A DNA stretch of 64,000 nucleotides from positions 2,676,501-2,740,500 of the forward strand of contig NZ_CP007511.1 in the NCBI RefSeq assembly GCF_000818015.1, given 5' to 3'. The notes beneath the pieces are model-generated. The model was not told the origin of the DNA, did not search any database, and saw only the letters and a list, made by a program, of their open reading frames with translations. Source of the DNA: Stutzerimonas balearica DSM 6083 (GTDB taxonomy: Bacteria > Pseudomonadota > Gammaproteobacteria > Pseudomonadales > Pseudomonadaceae). Below are positions 9,581-18,340 of this stretch, piece by piece (position 1 is the first letter of the stretch; each line of letters opens with the position of its first letter). Position numbers and translations under genes: made by a program.

Positions 9581-10390
9581 TCAGTGCCTTGCAGCTGAGG
9601 GACGCAACTGACGAATCGCGCCACTGGCGATCAGCTCGGCCAGCGCCGTCACGTCCATCAGTGCACACATGTGCTCGATCACCGTCCCGGCCAGCCACGG
9701 TCTTTGCGTACGCTGCGTGCGCCACTTGACCTCGCTCGGGTCGAGGCGAATGGAGCGGCTGACCTGATGCACTGCCAAGCCCCACTCGTAGCCCTGCACG
9801 GAAATGACGTATTGCAACCCTTCGCGGAAATCGTCTCGGTAGCGGTCGGGCATCACCCAGCGCGCCGTGTCGAGCACCTTGAGGTTGCCGGCCTGCGAGG
9901 GCAGGATGCCGAGGAACCAGTCGGGCTGGCCAAACAAGGGCGTCAGCTCCTGTCCTTCAAGCGGATAGATCGAGCCCAGGCAGACCAACGGTACGGCAAG
10001 GGTCAGTCCGGCGACGTCGAACAGCAGGCACTCGAAGGGCTCCCGCGCCCAGTCTGGCTGACCATCGAGCGCTGGCCCGGCGGGCTCCGCGGGTTCTGGT
10101 TCGGGCTGCACCAGTGGCACCACCGGTGCGACGACAACCTCCTCCACCACCCGCAAATGCACCGGCTCGACGGGGGCCGGGGCTACAGGCGGCTGCGCAG
10201 CGGGCGGCACGGTCTGCTGACGCTGGTGGTCGCGCTGCTGCTCTTCGAGCACCGCCGCCTGGAACTCGTCAAGGGTGACCGAGGCCAGCGGAGCCTGCTC
10301 GAGTTCCTGCGTCGCATCCTGCAACAGCGCGTCGAGATAGGACTGCAGGGCCAGCTGGGAGCGCGTTTCGGCTATGACGGGGCGACTCAT
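9581..10390 (-). CDS. parP: ParP-like CheW-domain array-localisation protein
   Basis: 269 residues. A proline/valine-rich acidic linker (about 45-110) is followed by a C-terminal CheW-like domain (about 110-260: FECLLFDVAGLTLAVPL ... FLGILPSQAGNLKVLD). This two-part layout, directly next to a ParA-type ATPase and cheW, is that of ParP, which in Vibrio binds both CheA and ParC and keeps chemosensory arrays at the cell pole. The name rests on architecture and context, not on an alignment. Confidence 0.8.
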   Translation of the reverse strand: MSRPVIAETRSQLALQSYLDALLQDATQELEQAPLASVTLDEFQAAVLEEQQRDHQRQQTVPPAAQPPVAPAPVEPVHLRVVEEVVVAPVVPLVQPEPEPAEPAGPALDGQPDWAREPFECLLFDVAGLTLAVPLVCLGSIYPLEGQELTPLFGQPDWFLGILPSQAGNLKVLDTARWVMPDRYRDDFREGLQYVISVQGYEWGLAVHQVSRSIRLDPSEVKWRTQRTQRPWLAGTVIEHMCALMDVTALAELIASGAIRQLRPSAARH

Positions 10391-10477
10391 CGAATCAGTC
10401 CGCTATGGAATTCGTTACAGGCTATCGGCCGCTGGCGCGGCGAACTTGAGCGAGGCGCATGGCAGTTCGTCGACACG

Positions 10478-11266
10478 TCAGGCCACCTGCGGCGACGCCT
10501 GGCGCGCCAGCAGATGCTTGAGCAGCGCCTTGTAGGCGAGTACGGCCCGGCTGCCGGGATCGAACTGCGAAGGCGTGACGCCGGCACGGCTGGCATCACG
10601 CAGGCGGGTATCGACCGGAATGAATGCCGGCCACAGATTCTCTTCGTAGCCCGCCCGCAGCACCTTGAGCGTATTCATCGACGCCTGCGTCCGGCGATCG
10701 AAGAGTGTCGGAACGATGACGTAGGGCAGCGGCTGGCGCCGCGAACGATTGATCATCGCCAGCGTGCCGACCATCCGCTCCAGGCCCTTCATGGCGAGAA
10801 ATTCGGTCTGTACCGGAATGATCAGCTGCTGGCTAGCGGCGAGCGCGTTGACCATCAGCACGCCAAGCAACGGCGGGCTGTCGATGATCGCGTAATCGAA
10901 GTCCTGCCACATCTGCGACAGACTCTTGGCGATGACCAGGCCCAGGCCGTTCTGGCCTGGTGACTGACGTTCCAGGGTGGCCAACACCGTGCTCGACGGC
11001 AGCAGCGATATGCGTTCATGGCTGGTGGATAGCAGCAACTGCCACGGCAGGCCTTCGGGCACCGTGCCCTGATGCTGGAACAGGTCGAAGACGCTGTGCT
11101 CCAGGTTGTCCGGATCGTGGCCGAAATAGCTGGTCATCGAGCCATGCGGATCCAGGTCGAGCACGACGACCCGCTTGCCGGAATCGGCGAGCAGACCAGC
11201 AAGGGCCACGGAAGTCGTGGTCTTGCCGACTCCGCCTTTCTGATTGGCTACTGCCCAGACTCTCAT
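10478..11266 (-). CDS. parC: ParC-like ParA-family ATPase (chemotaxis array positioning)
   Basis: 262-residue ParA/MinD-type ATPase with the deviant Walker A motif KGGVGKTTTS at residues 10-19, switch region VLDLDPHGSMTSYFG and Walker B DYAIIDSPP. ParC homologues recruit chemosensory arrays to the old pole and later to the new one. The parC-parP-cheW order downstream of motCD supports that role over plasmid partition; there is no parB or centromere-like repeat nearby. Confidence 0.85.
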   Translation of the reverse strand: MRVWAVANQKGGVGKTTTSVALAGLLADSGKRVVVLDLDPHGSMTSYFGHDPDNLEHSVFDLFQHQGTVPEGLPWQLLLSTSHERISLLPSSTVLATLERQSPGQNGLGLVIAKSLSQMWQDFDYAIIDSPPLLGVLMVNALAASQQLIIPVQTEFLAMKGLERMVGTLAMINRSRRQPLPYVIVPTLFDRRTQASMNTLKVLRAGYEENLWPAFIPVDTRLRDASRAGVTPSQFDPGSRAVLAYKALLKHLLARQASPQVA

Positions 11267-11351
11267 TTCAGTGTTCCACCCGGTTCAGACCAGACCGACG
11301 TTCACGGTCTGCAAGCAACGACGATGAATTGACGAACGCGCCATCGGGCGC

Positions 11352-12167
11352 CTACCTGCCTGCCGCAGGTGCAGTTTGCATGCCACTTCGGCCATTGCTG
11401 CCCATGCCCGCCACGCTGCGACGCACGTCCAGATTGCGTGAAACCACCAGCACGACCCGTCGATTGCGCGCTCGCCCTTCGACCGTATCGTTCGATACCG
11501 CGGGCTGGAACTCCCCATAGCCAACCGCGGCAAGCCGTTGCGGCGCCACACCGTCGGCCGCCAGCATGCGCACGATGCTGCTCGCGCGCGCAGCCGACAG
11601 CTCCCAGTTGGTCGGATACTTGGCGGTCGCGATCGGCAGGTTGTCGGTGAAGCCTTCGACGTGCACCGGGTTTTCGTAGGGGGCCAGGATGGCGGCGACC
11701 TTCTCGATCAAGGCAAAGGCTGCGTTGTTGGGAATCGCATCGCCACTGGGAAACAGCAGGCTCGAATTGAGCTCGATTTCCACCCATAGCTCATTGCCAC
11801 GAACGGTCAATTGCTCCTTGGCGATCAGGTCGCCAAAGGCCTCGCGCATGCTTCGAGCAATGTTCTGCAGCGGATCGGAAGCATTCTGGTCGAGCAGCGA
11901 ATCACCCGAGGGCTGATCGACCTGCGAGCGTGCCGGGTCGGTGGTACGCGGGCGCTCTTCGCCGATCGGAATCGGCTTGACCGCGCGATCCGGCTGATTG
12001 AACACGCCAACCAGCGACTCGGAAAGGATCTTGTACTTGCCCTCGTTGACCGACGAGATCGCGTACATGACCACGAAGAAGGCGAACAGCAGGGTGATGA
12101 AGTCCGCGTAGGACACCAGCCAGCGTTCGTGGTTTTCGTGTTCCTCGGCAGCGCGACGGCGTGGCAT
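11352..12167 (-). CDS. motD: MotD, flagellar stator protein (MotB family)
   Basis: 271 residues: cytoplasmic N-terminus, one membrane helix with WLVSYADFITLLFAFFVVMYA (the proton-channel Asp lies in SYADF, residue 22), and a periplasmic OmpA-like peptidoglycan-binding domain (about 130-250) with GFTDNLP and the ELSAARA block. Pairs with MotC as one of the two stator sets of pseudomonads, the set linked in P. aeruginosa to swarming torque. It starts 10 bases after motC. Confidence 0.95.
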   Translation of the reverse strand: MPRRRAAEEHENHERWLVSYADFITLLFAFFVVMYAISSVNEGKYKILSESLVGVFNQPDRAVKPIPIGEERPRTTDPARSQVDQPSGDSLLDQNASDPLQNIARSMREAFGDLIAKEQLTVRGNELWVEIELNSSLLFPSGDAIPNNAAFALIEKVAAILAPYENPVHVEGFTDNLPIATAKYPTNWELSAARASSIVRMLAADGVAPQRLAAVGYGEFQPAVSNDTVEGRARNRRVVLVVSRNLDVRRSVAGMGSNGRSGMQTAPAAGR

Positions 12168-12177
12168 GGTGATCGCC

Positions 12178-12918
12178 TCAGTCGATGAAGCCTTGCAGCT
12201 TCATCTCGATGGAACGCGGGTTTTCGCCTTCGGCGATGGACAGCACGCCTTCGAGCAGCATTTCACGGTAGGTCGTCTGGCGCTGCACGAGGCTCTTGAG
12301 CTTGTTGCCGATGGGCAGCAGCAACAGGTTGGCCATGCCTACCCCATAGATCGTGGCGACAAAGGCGACCGCAATGCCATTACCCAGCTGGCTCGGGTCG
12401 GCCAGGTTGCCCATGACATGGATCAGGCCCATGACCGCGCCAATGATGCCGATGGTCGGTGCATAGCCGCCCATGCTCTCGTAGACCTTCGCGGCACGCA
12501 GATCACGTGCCTCCTGCGTGTACAGATCGACCTCCAACACGCCGCGGATGACTTCCGGTTCCGCGCCGTCGACCAGCAGCTGCAGTCCCTTGCGCGCAAA
12601 GGGATCGGCTTCGGTTTCCGCCACCGGCTCGAGGCCGAGCAATCCTTCCTTGCGCGCGGTATTGCTCCAGCCGGTCACCTGGGAGATGCCGCCGATCATG
12701 TCGATCCGCGGCGGAAAGAAGATCCAGCCGACCATGCTCACCGCGCGCATGAACACCGCCACCGGGGTTTGCAGCAGGACCGCGCCGAGCGTGCCGCCGA
12801 TCACGATCAGTGCCGCCGGCCCGTTGAGCAACGCCGAGACATGCCCCCCTTCGAGAAAATTGCCACCGACGATGGCAACAAACGCGAGGGTCAGCCCGAT
12901 AAGGCTGAGCACATCCAT
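12178..12918 (-). CDS. motC: MotC, flagellar stator protein (MotA family)
   Basis: 246 residues with four membrane helices and the MotA/ExbB-like segment GGYAPTIGIIGAVMGLIHVM (around residues 151-170). It forms the proton channel with MotD and pushes on FliG. The stop precedes the motD start by 10 bases. The gene sits downstream of cheB, as in other polar-flagellum clusters. Confidence 0.95.
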   Translation of the reverse strand: MDVLSLIGLTLAFVAIVGGNFLEGGHVSALLNGPAALIVIGGTLGAVLLQTPVAVFMRAVSMVGWIFFPPRIDMIGGISQVTGWSNTARKEGLLGLEPVAETEADPFARKGLQLLVDGAEPEVIRGVLEVDLYTQEARDLRAAKVYESMGGYAPTIGIIGAVMGLIHVMGNLADPSQLGNGIAVAFVATIYGVGMANLLLLPIGNKLKSLVQRQTTYREMLLEGVLSIAEGENPRSIEMKLQGFID

Positions 12919-12936
12919 CTAGAGAACCGCCTTCAT

Positions 12937-14040
12937 CTAGATGCAGGCCTCGGACAGATGGCGCCCGATATCGTCGAGGCCGTACACGGCATCGCTGAGG
13001 TTCGCCTTGACGATGGCCATCGGCATGCCATAGATCACGCAGCTCGCCTCATCCTGCGCCCAGACCTGGCTGCCGCTCTGCTTGAGCAGGCGCGCGCCCT
13101 CACGACCATCGGCGCCCATGCCGGTCAGCACCACGGCCAGAACCTTGTCGTGATAGGCCTTGGCGGCCGAGCCGAAGGTCACGTCCACGCAGGGTTTGTA
13201 GTTCAGCCGCTCGTCGCCGGGCAGGATGCGCACACAGCCACGCCCATCGACCATCATCTGCTTGCCGCCTGGCGCCAGCAACGCGAGCCCCGGACGCAGC
13301 AGGTCACCGTCTTCGGCTTCCTTGACGCGAATCTTGCAGAGCTTGTCGAGGCGATCGGCGAACGCCTTGGTGAAGGCCGCCGGCATGTGCTGGATCAGCA
13401 CGATCGGAGCCGGGAAGCTGGACGGCAACTGAGTCAACACGCGCTGCAGCGCCACCGGCCCACCCGTCGAAGTTCCAATGGCAACCAGCTTGTAGGCCTT
13501 GCGCTTCGGGCTCGCGGCAGTCGCGCCCGGCGCAGCGCTGGCGCTGCGCGCCGGGCTTGCGGCAGGCGAAGAAAAATTCGAACTGCGTGCAGCCGGCATC
13601 GGCGCAGCATGGCTGGAGTGGGCCAGGCCGCTGTAGCGCCGATTGCTGCGCGAGACGGTGTGCACCTTCTCGCAGAGCAGCTGCTTGACCTTTTCCGGGT
13701 TGCGCGAGATGTCCTCGAAGTTCTTCGGCAGGTAGTCGACGGCGCCGGCATCCAGCGCATCGAGCGTGACGCGCGCGCCCTCGTGCGTCAGCGAGGAGAA
13801 CATCAGGACCGGCGTCGGACAACGCTGCATGATCTGACGTACCGCGGTGATGCCGTCCATCATCGGCATCTCGTAATCCATGGTGATGACGTCGGGCTTG
13901 AGTGCCATCGTCTGGTCGATGGCTTCACGGCCGTTGGTCGCGGTGCCGACGACCTGGATTGCGGGGTCCGATGAGAGGATTTCGGTGACGCGCCGGCGAA
14001 AGAAGCCGGAGTCGTCCACCACCAGGACCTTGACTGCCAT
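12937..14040 (-). CDS. cheB: CheB, receptor methylesterase/deamidase
   Basis: 367 residues. Receiver domain 1-125 with the phosphorylation site Asp55 (ITMDYEMP), a Ser/Ala/Pro-rich linker near 140-180, then the methylesterase domain with the triad Ser191 (AIGTSTGGP), His218 (LIQHMP) and Asp311 (GMGADGREG). It removes receptor methyl groups for adaptation. The ATG at 14040 follows AGGAG with 5-base spacing; a GTG two codons upstream is less well placed. No cheR is visible in the window. Confidence 0.97.
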   Translation of the reverse strand: MAVKVLVVDDSGFFRRRVTEILSSDPAIQVVGTATNGREAIDQTMALKPDVITMDYEMPMMDGITAVRQIMQRCPTPVLMFSSLTHEGARVTLDALDAGAVDYLPKNFEDISRNPEKVKQLLCEKVHTVSRSNRRYSGLAHSSHAAPMPAARSSNFSSPAASPARSASAAPGATAASPKRKAYKLVAIGTSTGGPVALQRVLTQLPSSFPAPIVLIQHMPAAFTKAFADRLDKLCKIRVKEAEDGDLLRPGLALLAPGGKQMMVDGRGCVRILPGDERLNYKPCVDVTFGSAAKAYHDKVLAVVLTGMGADGREGARLLKQSGSQVWAQDEASCVIYGMPMAIVKANLSDAVYGLDDIGRHLSEACI

Positions 14041-14084
14041 AAACACTCCTAGCGGCGGTGGTCCGCAGACCCCCGCCCTACTGA

Positions 14085-16316
14085 TCAGGCCCTACGCGCG
14101 TAGCGCTTGAGCATGCTGGGAACATCGAGGATGAGCGCAATGCGTCCGTCGCCGGTAATCGTGGCGCCGGACATGCCAGGCGTGCCCTGCAGCATCTTGC
14201 CCAGGGGCTTGATCACCACCTCCTCCTGCCCGACGAGCTGGTCGACGACAAAACCGATGCTCTGGTTGCCTACGCTGAGAATGACGACATGCCCCTCGCC
14301 CTGCTCCTCGTCCGCCGCCCCGTGCACCAGCCAACGCTTGAGGTAGAACAGCGGCAGCGCCTTGTCCCGGACGATGATGACTTCCTGGCCATCGACCACG
14401 TTGGTACGCGACAGGTCGAGGTGGAAGATCTCGTTGACGTTGACCAGCGGGAAGGCGAATGCCTGGTTGCCAAGCATGACCATCAGCGTGGGCATGATCG
14501 CCAGCGTCAGCGGCACCTTGATCACGACCTTCGAGCCCTGCCCCTTCGTCGAGAAGACGTTCACCGTGCCATTGAGCTGGGAAATCTTGGTCTTCACCAC
14601 GTCCATGCCGACCCCGCGGCCGGACACATCGGAAATCTCGGTCTTGGTCGAGAAACCCGGGGCGAAGATCAGGTTGTAGCATTCCAGATCGCTCAGGCGA
14701 TCGGCAGCATCCTTGTCCAGCATGCCCTTTTCGACGGCCTTGGCGCGCAGGACATTGGCGTCCATTCCCTTGCCGTCGTCGGTGATCATCAGCAGGATGT
14801 GGTCACCCTCCTGCTCGGCGGACAACACTACCCGGCCGGTGCGCGGCTTGCCTGCGGCTTCGCGATCCTCGGGAGTCTCGATGCCGTGGTCGACCGCGTT
14901 GCGCACCAGGTGCACGAGCGGATCGGCCAGCGCTTCGACCAGGTTCTTGTCGAGGTCGGTCTCTTCACCGACCAGCTCGAGGTTGATCTCTTTCTTCAGG
15001 CTGCGCGCCAGGTCGCGGACCAGGCGCGGGAAGCGACCGAATACCTTCTTGATCGGCTGCATGCGCGTCTTCATCACCGCGCTCTGCAGATCGGCCGTCA
15101 CCACGTCGAGATTGGACACGGCCTTGGCCATGGCTTCGTCGCCACTGCTGGCACCCAGGCGTACCAGGCGGTTACGCACCAGCACCAGCTCGCCGACCAT
15201 GTTCATGATTTCGTCCAGGCGTGCGGTATCGACCCGCACGGTGGTTTCCGCTTCGCTGGCCGGTTTCTCCGCCGTGGCGCTCGCCGCGGCAGGCGTGCCA
15301 CGGGCTGGTGCCTCGGCGCGTGTCGGAGCAGCCGCCGGCGCCTTGGCCGCCGCCGGCTTGGTGGCTTTTTCCGCGGGCTTGGCCGGTGCCGCTGGCGGCG
15401 TCGCCTCGGCGGCGCTGGAACTCACGCTGGCAGGCTCGAACTTGCCCTTGCCGTGCAGCTGATCGAGCAGCGCCTCGAATTCGTCGTCGGTGATGTGCTC
15501 GCCGCCGGTGGCTTCGCTCGCGGCAGCAACCGGTTGTTCGACCGGCTTGCCTGGCTGCGCGGCCGGCTTTTCAGCGTCCGGGGCGAACTGCCCCTTGCCA
15601 TGCAGCTGGTCGAGCAACGCTTCGAATTCGTCGTCGGTGATCTCGTCGGATGCCGGCTCTGGGGCTGCGGCAGCGGGCGCCGTGCCAGCCGGCGCGGCGT
15701 CGGAAGCGCCACTGAAGCTGCCCTTGCCGTGCAGCTGGTCGAGCAGTGCTTCGAATTCGTCGTCAGTGATCTCATCAGGAGCTGCGCCCGACTCGGCCGT
15801 CGGCTCGGCCGCCGGCGCCTGGATCGCATCGAGCAGCTGCTCGTACTCGTTATCTACCGAGTCCTCGGCAGCCGCTACGACCGGCTCGGGAGCAGGTTCG
15901 GCCGCCGGTGCGGCCTCTTCGGCGCCTGCCGGCTCGGCCAGACGCGACAGCGCGGCCAGCAGCTCCGGCGATGCCGGGGTCGGCTCGACGCGCTCACGGA
16001 CCTGATTGAACATGGCGTTGACCGAGTCCAGGGCCTGCAGCACTACGTCCATCAACTCGGAATCTACGCGGCGTTCGCCTTTGCGTAGCGTATCGAAGAC
16101 GTTTTCGGCAACGTGGCAGCACTCGACCAGCTCGTGCAGCTGCAGAAAGCCTGCGCCGCCCTTGACGGTGTGGAACCCGCGAAAGATCGCATTGAGCAGG
16201 GCCATGTCATCGGGGCTGCTTTCCAGCTCCACCAGCTGCTCAGACAATAATTCGAGAATCTCGCCGGCCTCTACCAGGAAGTCCTGGAGAATTTCTTCAT
16301 CGGCGTCGAAGCTCAT
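14085..16316 (-). CDS. cheA: CheA, chemotaxis histidine kinase with repeated linker motif
   Basis: 743 residues. The P1/Hpt domain (1-105) has His49 in GFHTVKGG; the Ala/Pro-rich linker (110-355) has no clear P2 fold but carries three near-identical copies of ITDDEFEALLDQLHGKG (about 183-199, 226-242, 275-291) and a weaker one at 156-167. Dimerisation P3 starts near 358, P4 ATPase has NAVDHGIE and DDGKGMD, and P5 is the CheW-like C-terminus. It phosphorylates CheY and CheB. The repeats are the likely ParP-contact region, by analogy with Vibrio CheA; this is inference. The start follows AGGGGAACAGGAAT. Confidence 0.97.
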   Translation of the reverse strand: MSFDADEEILQDFLVEAGEILELLSEQLVELESSPDDMALLNAIFRGFHTVKGGAGFLQLHELVECCHVAENVFDTLRKGERRVDSELMDVVLQALDSVNAMFNQVRERVEPTPASPELLAALSRLAEPAGAEEAAPAAEPAPEPVVAAAEDSVDNEYEQLLDAIQAPAAEPTAESGAAPDEITDDEFEALLDQLHGKGSFSGASDAAPAGTAPAAAAPEPASDEITDDEFEALLDQLHGKGQFAPDAEKPAAQPGKPVEQPVAAASEATGGEHITDDEFEALLDQLHGKGKFEPASVSSSAAEATPPAAPAKPAEKATKPAAAKAPAAAPTRAEAPARGTPAAASATAEKPASEAETTVRVDTARLDEIMNMVGELVLVRNRLVRLGASSGDEAMAKAVSNLDVVTADLQSAVMKTRMQPIKKVFGRFPRLVRDLARSLKKEINLELVGEETDLDKNLVEALADPLVHLVRNAVDHGIETPEDREAAGKPRTGRVVLSAEQEGDHILLMITDDGKGMDANVLRAKAVEKGMLDKDAADRLSDLECYNLIFAPGFSTKTEISDVSGRGVGMDVVKTKISQLNGTVNVFSTKGQGSKVVIKVPLTLAIMPTLMVMLGNQAFAFPLVNVNEIFHLDLSRTNVVDGQEVIIVRDKALPLFYLKRWLVHGAADEEQGEGHVVILSVGNQSIGFVVDQLVGQEEVVIKPLGKMLQGTPGMSGATITGDGRIALILDVPSMLKRYARRA
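15444..15776 (-). repeat. three tandem-spaced copies of a 17-19 residue acidic motif within cheA
   Basis: Coding repeats at 15720-15776, 15591-15647 and 15444-15500, each encoding ITDDEFEALLDQLHGKG and separated by about 24-32 residues of Ala/Pro/Glu linker. The DNA copies differ at silent positions, so the protein motif rather than the DNA is being kept. A fourth weak copy (NEYEQLLDAI) lies just N-terminal. Confidence 0.9.
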
Positions 16317-16328
16317 ATTCCTGTTCCC

Positions 16329-17123
16329 CTAAAAACCCAGGCTCGAAAGCAGATCATCCACGTCGTCCTGTCCCGACACGACGTCCTCACGCTTATCGGC
16401 ATGCATCTGCGGACCTTCACCGTTGGACGGTGATTTTTCTTGTTTTTTCTTCTCTTGCTCGGCGCGCATGGCATCGCGGTCATGCTGGATGCCTGCAACA
16501 CGGTCCACCTGACCCGCCATCAAGACGAGATTGAGCAGGTTGCTTTCGAGCTCGGTGATCAGTCGGGTGACGCGCTTGATGACCTGTCCGGTCAGATCCT
16601 GGAAGTCCTGGGCAAGCATGATTTCGCTCAGGTTCTGCGACAACAGGCTGCCGTCGTTCATGCTGCGCTTGAGGTACTGGTCGATGCGCTTGACCAGGCT
16701 GCGGAACTGGTCGGCGTCCATTTCGCGGCGCATGAAGCGCTGCCAGTCCGCCGTCAGACTCTGGGCCTCGTAGCTCACGTAGTTGACCAGCGGCGCGGAC
16801 TCCTCCACCAGGTCCATGGTGCGATTGGCGGCCTTCTCGGTCATTTCCACGACATAGGAAAGCCGGTCGGTGGCATCGGTTATCGGTGACGGATCGCCGC
16901 CAGTGGCACAGGTATCCATCTCGAGCTTGACGATGGCGTTGTGCAGCTCGCGGGTGAGCTTGCCGACTTCCTGATAAAGGCTGTGGTTGCGCGCCTGGCT
17001 GAGCTCATTGAACATCTGCGTCGCTTCGTCGAAACGACCCTGCTGCAGGCTTTCAATCAACTTGGGGGCGTTGGCCTTCAGAGTCGCTTCGAACTCTGCC
17101 AGGCTTTGATCTGCTTGCGTCAT
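16329..17123 (-). CDS. cheZ: CheZ, CheY-P phosphatase
   Basis: 264 residues, mostly helical, with the long hairpin and catalytic segment MLAQDFQDLTGQVIKRV (about residues 169-185; the catalytic Gln is in DFQDLTGQ) and a C-terminal CheY-binding tail ending DVDDLLSSLGF. It dephosphorylates CheY-P. It is 12 bases from cheA and 23 from cheY, consistent with one transcript. Confidence 0.96.
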   Translation of the reverse strand: MTQADQSLAEFEATLKANAPKLIESLQQGRFDEATQMFNELSQARNHSLYQEVGKLTRELHNAIVKLEMDTCATGGDPSPITDATDRLSYVVEMTEKAANRTMDLVEESAPLVNYVSYEAQSLTADWQRFMRREMDADQFRSLVKRIDQYLKRSMNDGSLLSQNLSEIMLAQDFQDLTGQVIKRVTRLITELESNLLNLVLMAGQVDRVAGIQHDRDAMRAEQEKKKQEKSPSNGEGPQMHADKREDVVSGQDDVDDLLSSLGF

Positions 17124-17146
17124 AGTGCCCTCGCGGCGTTGCTGCT

Positions 17147-17521
17147 TCAGCCGTTGACGCGCTCGAAGATCTTCTCGATCTTTTCCTTGAGCACCTGGGC
17201 GGTGAAGGGCTTGACCACATAGCCGTTGACCCCGGCCTGGGCCGCTTCGATGATCTGGTCGCGCTTGGCTTCAGCGGTGACCATCAGTACCGGCAGATGC
17301 TTGAGGCGCTCATCGGCACGCACCTGGCGCAGCAGGTCGATGCCGCTCATGCCGGGCATGTTCCAGTCAGTCACCAGGAAATCGAAACTGCCGCTCTTGA
17401 GCATCGGCAAGGCCGTGGTGCCGTCGTCGGCCTCGGCCGTATTGGTGAACCCCAGATCACGCAAGAGGTTCTTGATGATGCGTCTCATCGTCGAGAAGTC
17501 ATCGACGATGAGGATTTTCAT
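17147..17521 (-). CDS. cheY: CheY, chemotaxis response regulator
   Basis: 124-residue single receiver domain: acidic pair Asp7/Asp8, phospho-acceptor Asp52 ([11 protein letters not shown]), Thr in VMVTAEAK and the Lys in YVVKPF. CheY-P binds FliM to change rotation. I used the ATG at 17521; a TTG four codons upstream (17533) has a better spaced GGAGG and could be the true start, adding MDKN. The 72-base gap from fliA contains a short hairpin but no convincing FliA promoter. Confidence 0.97.
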   Translation of the reverse strand: MKILIVDDFSTMRRIIKNLLRDLGFTNTAEADDGTTALPMLKSGSFDFLVTDWNMPGMSGIDLLRQVRADERLKHLPVLMVTAEAKRDQIIEAAQAGVNGYVVKPFTAQVLKEKIEKIFERVNG

Positions 17522-17593
17522 GTTCTTGTCCAAGTCGACCTCCGTAATTCCAAAATCTCGGCAACCGAGCACGTCTCGCAGCAATACAGTCGA

Positions 17594-18340
17594 TCAGGCG
17601 GCACGCCACTCGCCAAGGCGCGCCCGCAGACGCGCGGCACACTGGCTATGCAGCTGGCTTACGCGCGATTCGCTGACGCCCAGCACTTGACCGATTTCTT
17701 TCAAATTCAGCTCTTCGTCGTAATACAGCGACAGCACCAGCTTTTCCCGCTCGGGCAGATTGGCGATGGCATCGGCCAGGGCCTGCTGAAAACGCTCGTC
17801 TTCGAGGTCGCGGAAGGGTTCCGGGTGCGCGCTGCCGGCATCCTCGTTCAGTTCGCCGTGCTCGCCTTCCTGCAGCAGATCGTCGAAGCTGAAAAGCCGG
17901 CTGCCAAGCGTATCGCCCAGAATCCCGTAGTACTCGTCGAGGCTCAACTTAAGTTCGGCCGCAACCTCGTGATCTTTAGCGTCACGCCCGGTTCTGGCTT
18001 CGATGCCGCGGATCGCCTCGCTGACCATGCGCGAGTTGCGATGCACCGAACGGGGCGCCCAGTCGCCCTTGCGCACCTCGTCGAGCATGGTGCCGCGGAT
18101 GCGGATGCCGGCGTAGGTTTCAAAGCTGGCGCCCTTGCCCGAGTCGTATTTCTTTGCCGCTTCCAGCAGCCCGATCATCCCTGCCTGGATGAGGTCGTCG
18201 ACCTGCACGCTCGCCGGAAGGCGGGCCAACAGGTGGTAGGCGATGCGCTTGACCAGCGGGGCGTACTGATCGATCAGGCGATATTGCGCATCCTTTTCGT
18301 GTGCCTTGCTGTAATACATAGCGGATCCGGCAGTTTTCAT
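17594..18340 (-). CDS. fliA: FliA, flagellar sigma-28 factor
   Basis: 248 residues with sigma region 2 (IDQYAPLVKRIAYHLLARLP, DDLIQAGMIGLLEAAKKYD), region 3 and a region-4 helix-turn-helix (LNLKEIGQVLGVSESRVSQLHSQ). It directs RNA polymerase to late flagellar and chemotaxis promoters and is held by FlgM, which is not in the window. The ATG at 18340 overlaps the fleN stop by 4 bases, so it is probably translated with fleN. Confidence 0.97.
   Translation of the reverse strand: MKTAGSAMYYSKAHEKDAQYRLIDQYAPLVKRIAYHLLARLPASVQVDDLIQAGMIGLLEAAKKYDSGKGASFETYAGIRIRGTMLDEVRKGDWAPRSVHRNSRMVSEAIRGIEARTGRDAKDHEVAAELKLSLDEYYGILGDTLGSRLFSFDDLLQEGEHGELNEDAGSAHPEPFRDLEDERFQQALADAIANLPEREKLVLSLYYDEELNLKEIGQVLGVSESRVSQLHSQCAARLRARLGEWRAA

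Noticed and set aside
7833..9611. 592-codon plus-strand frame
   Set aside because: It crosses the rhodanese, DUF2802 and cheW genes on the opposite strand and has no recognisable protein pattern.
10478..11266. ParA-type ATPase as a plasmid or phage partition gene
   Set aside because: No parB, no repeat cluster, and the neighbours are parP, cheW and motCD; the chemotaxis role is far likelier.
17522..17593. FliA (sigma-28) promoter before cheY
   Set aside because: A GCCGAGAT like part of the -10 is present, but there is no TAAA at the right distance.
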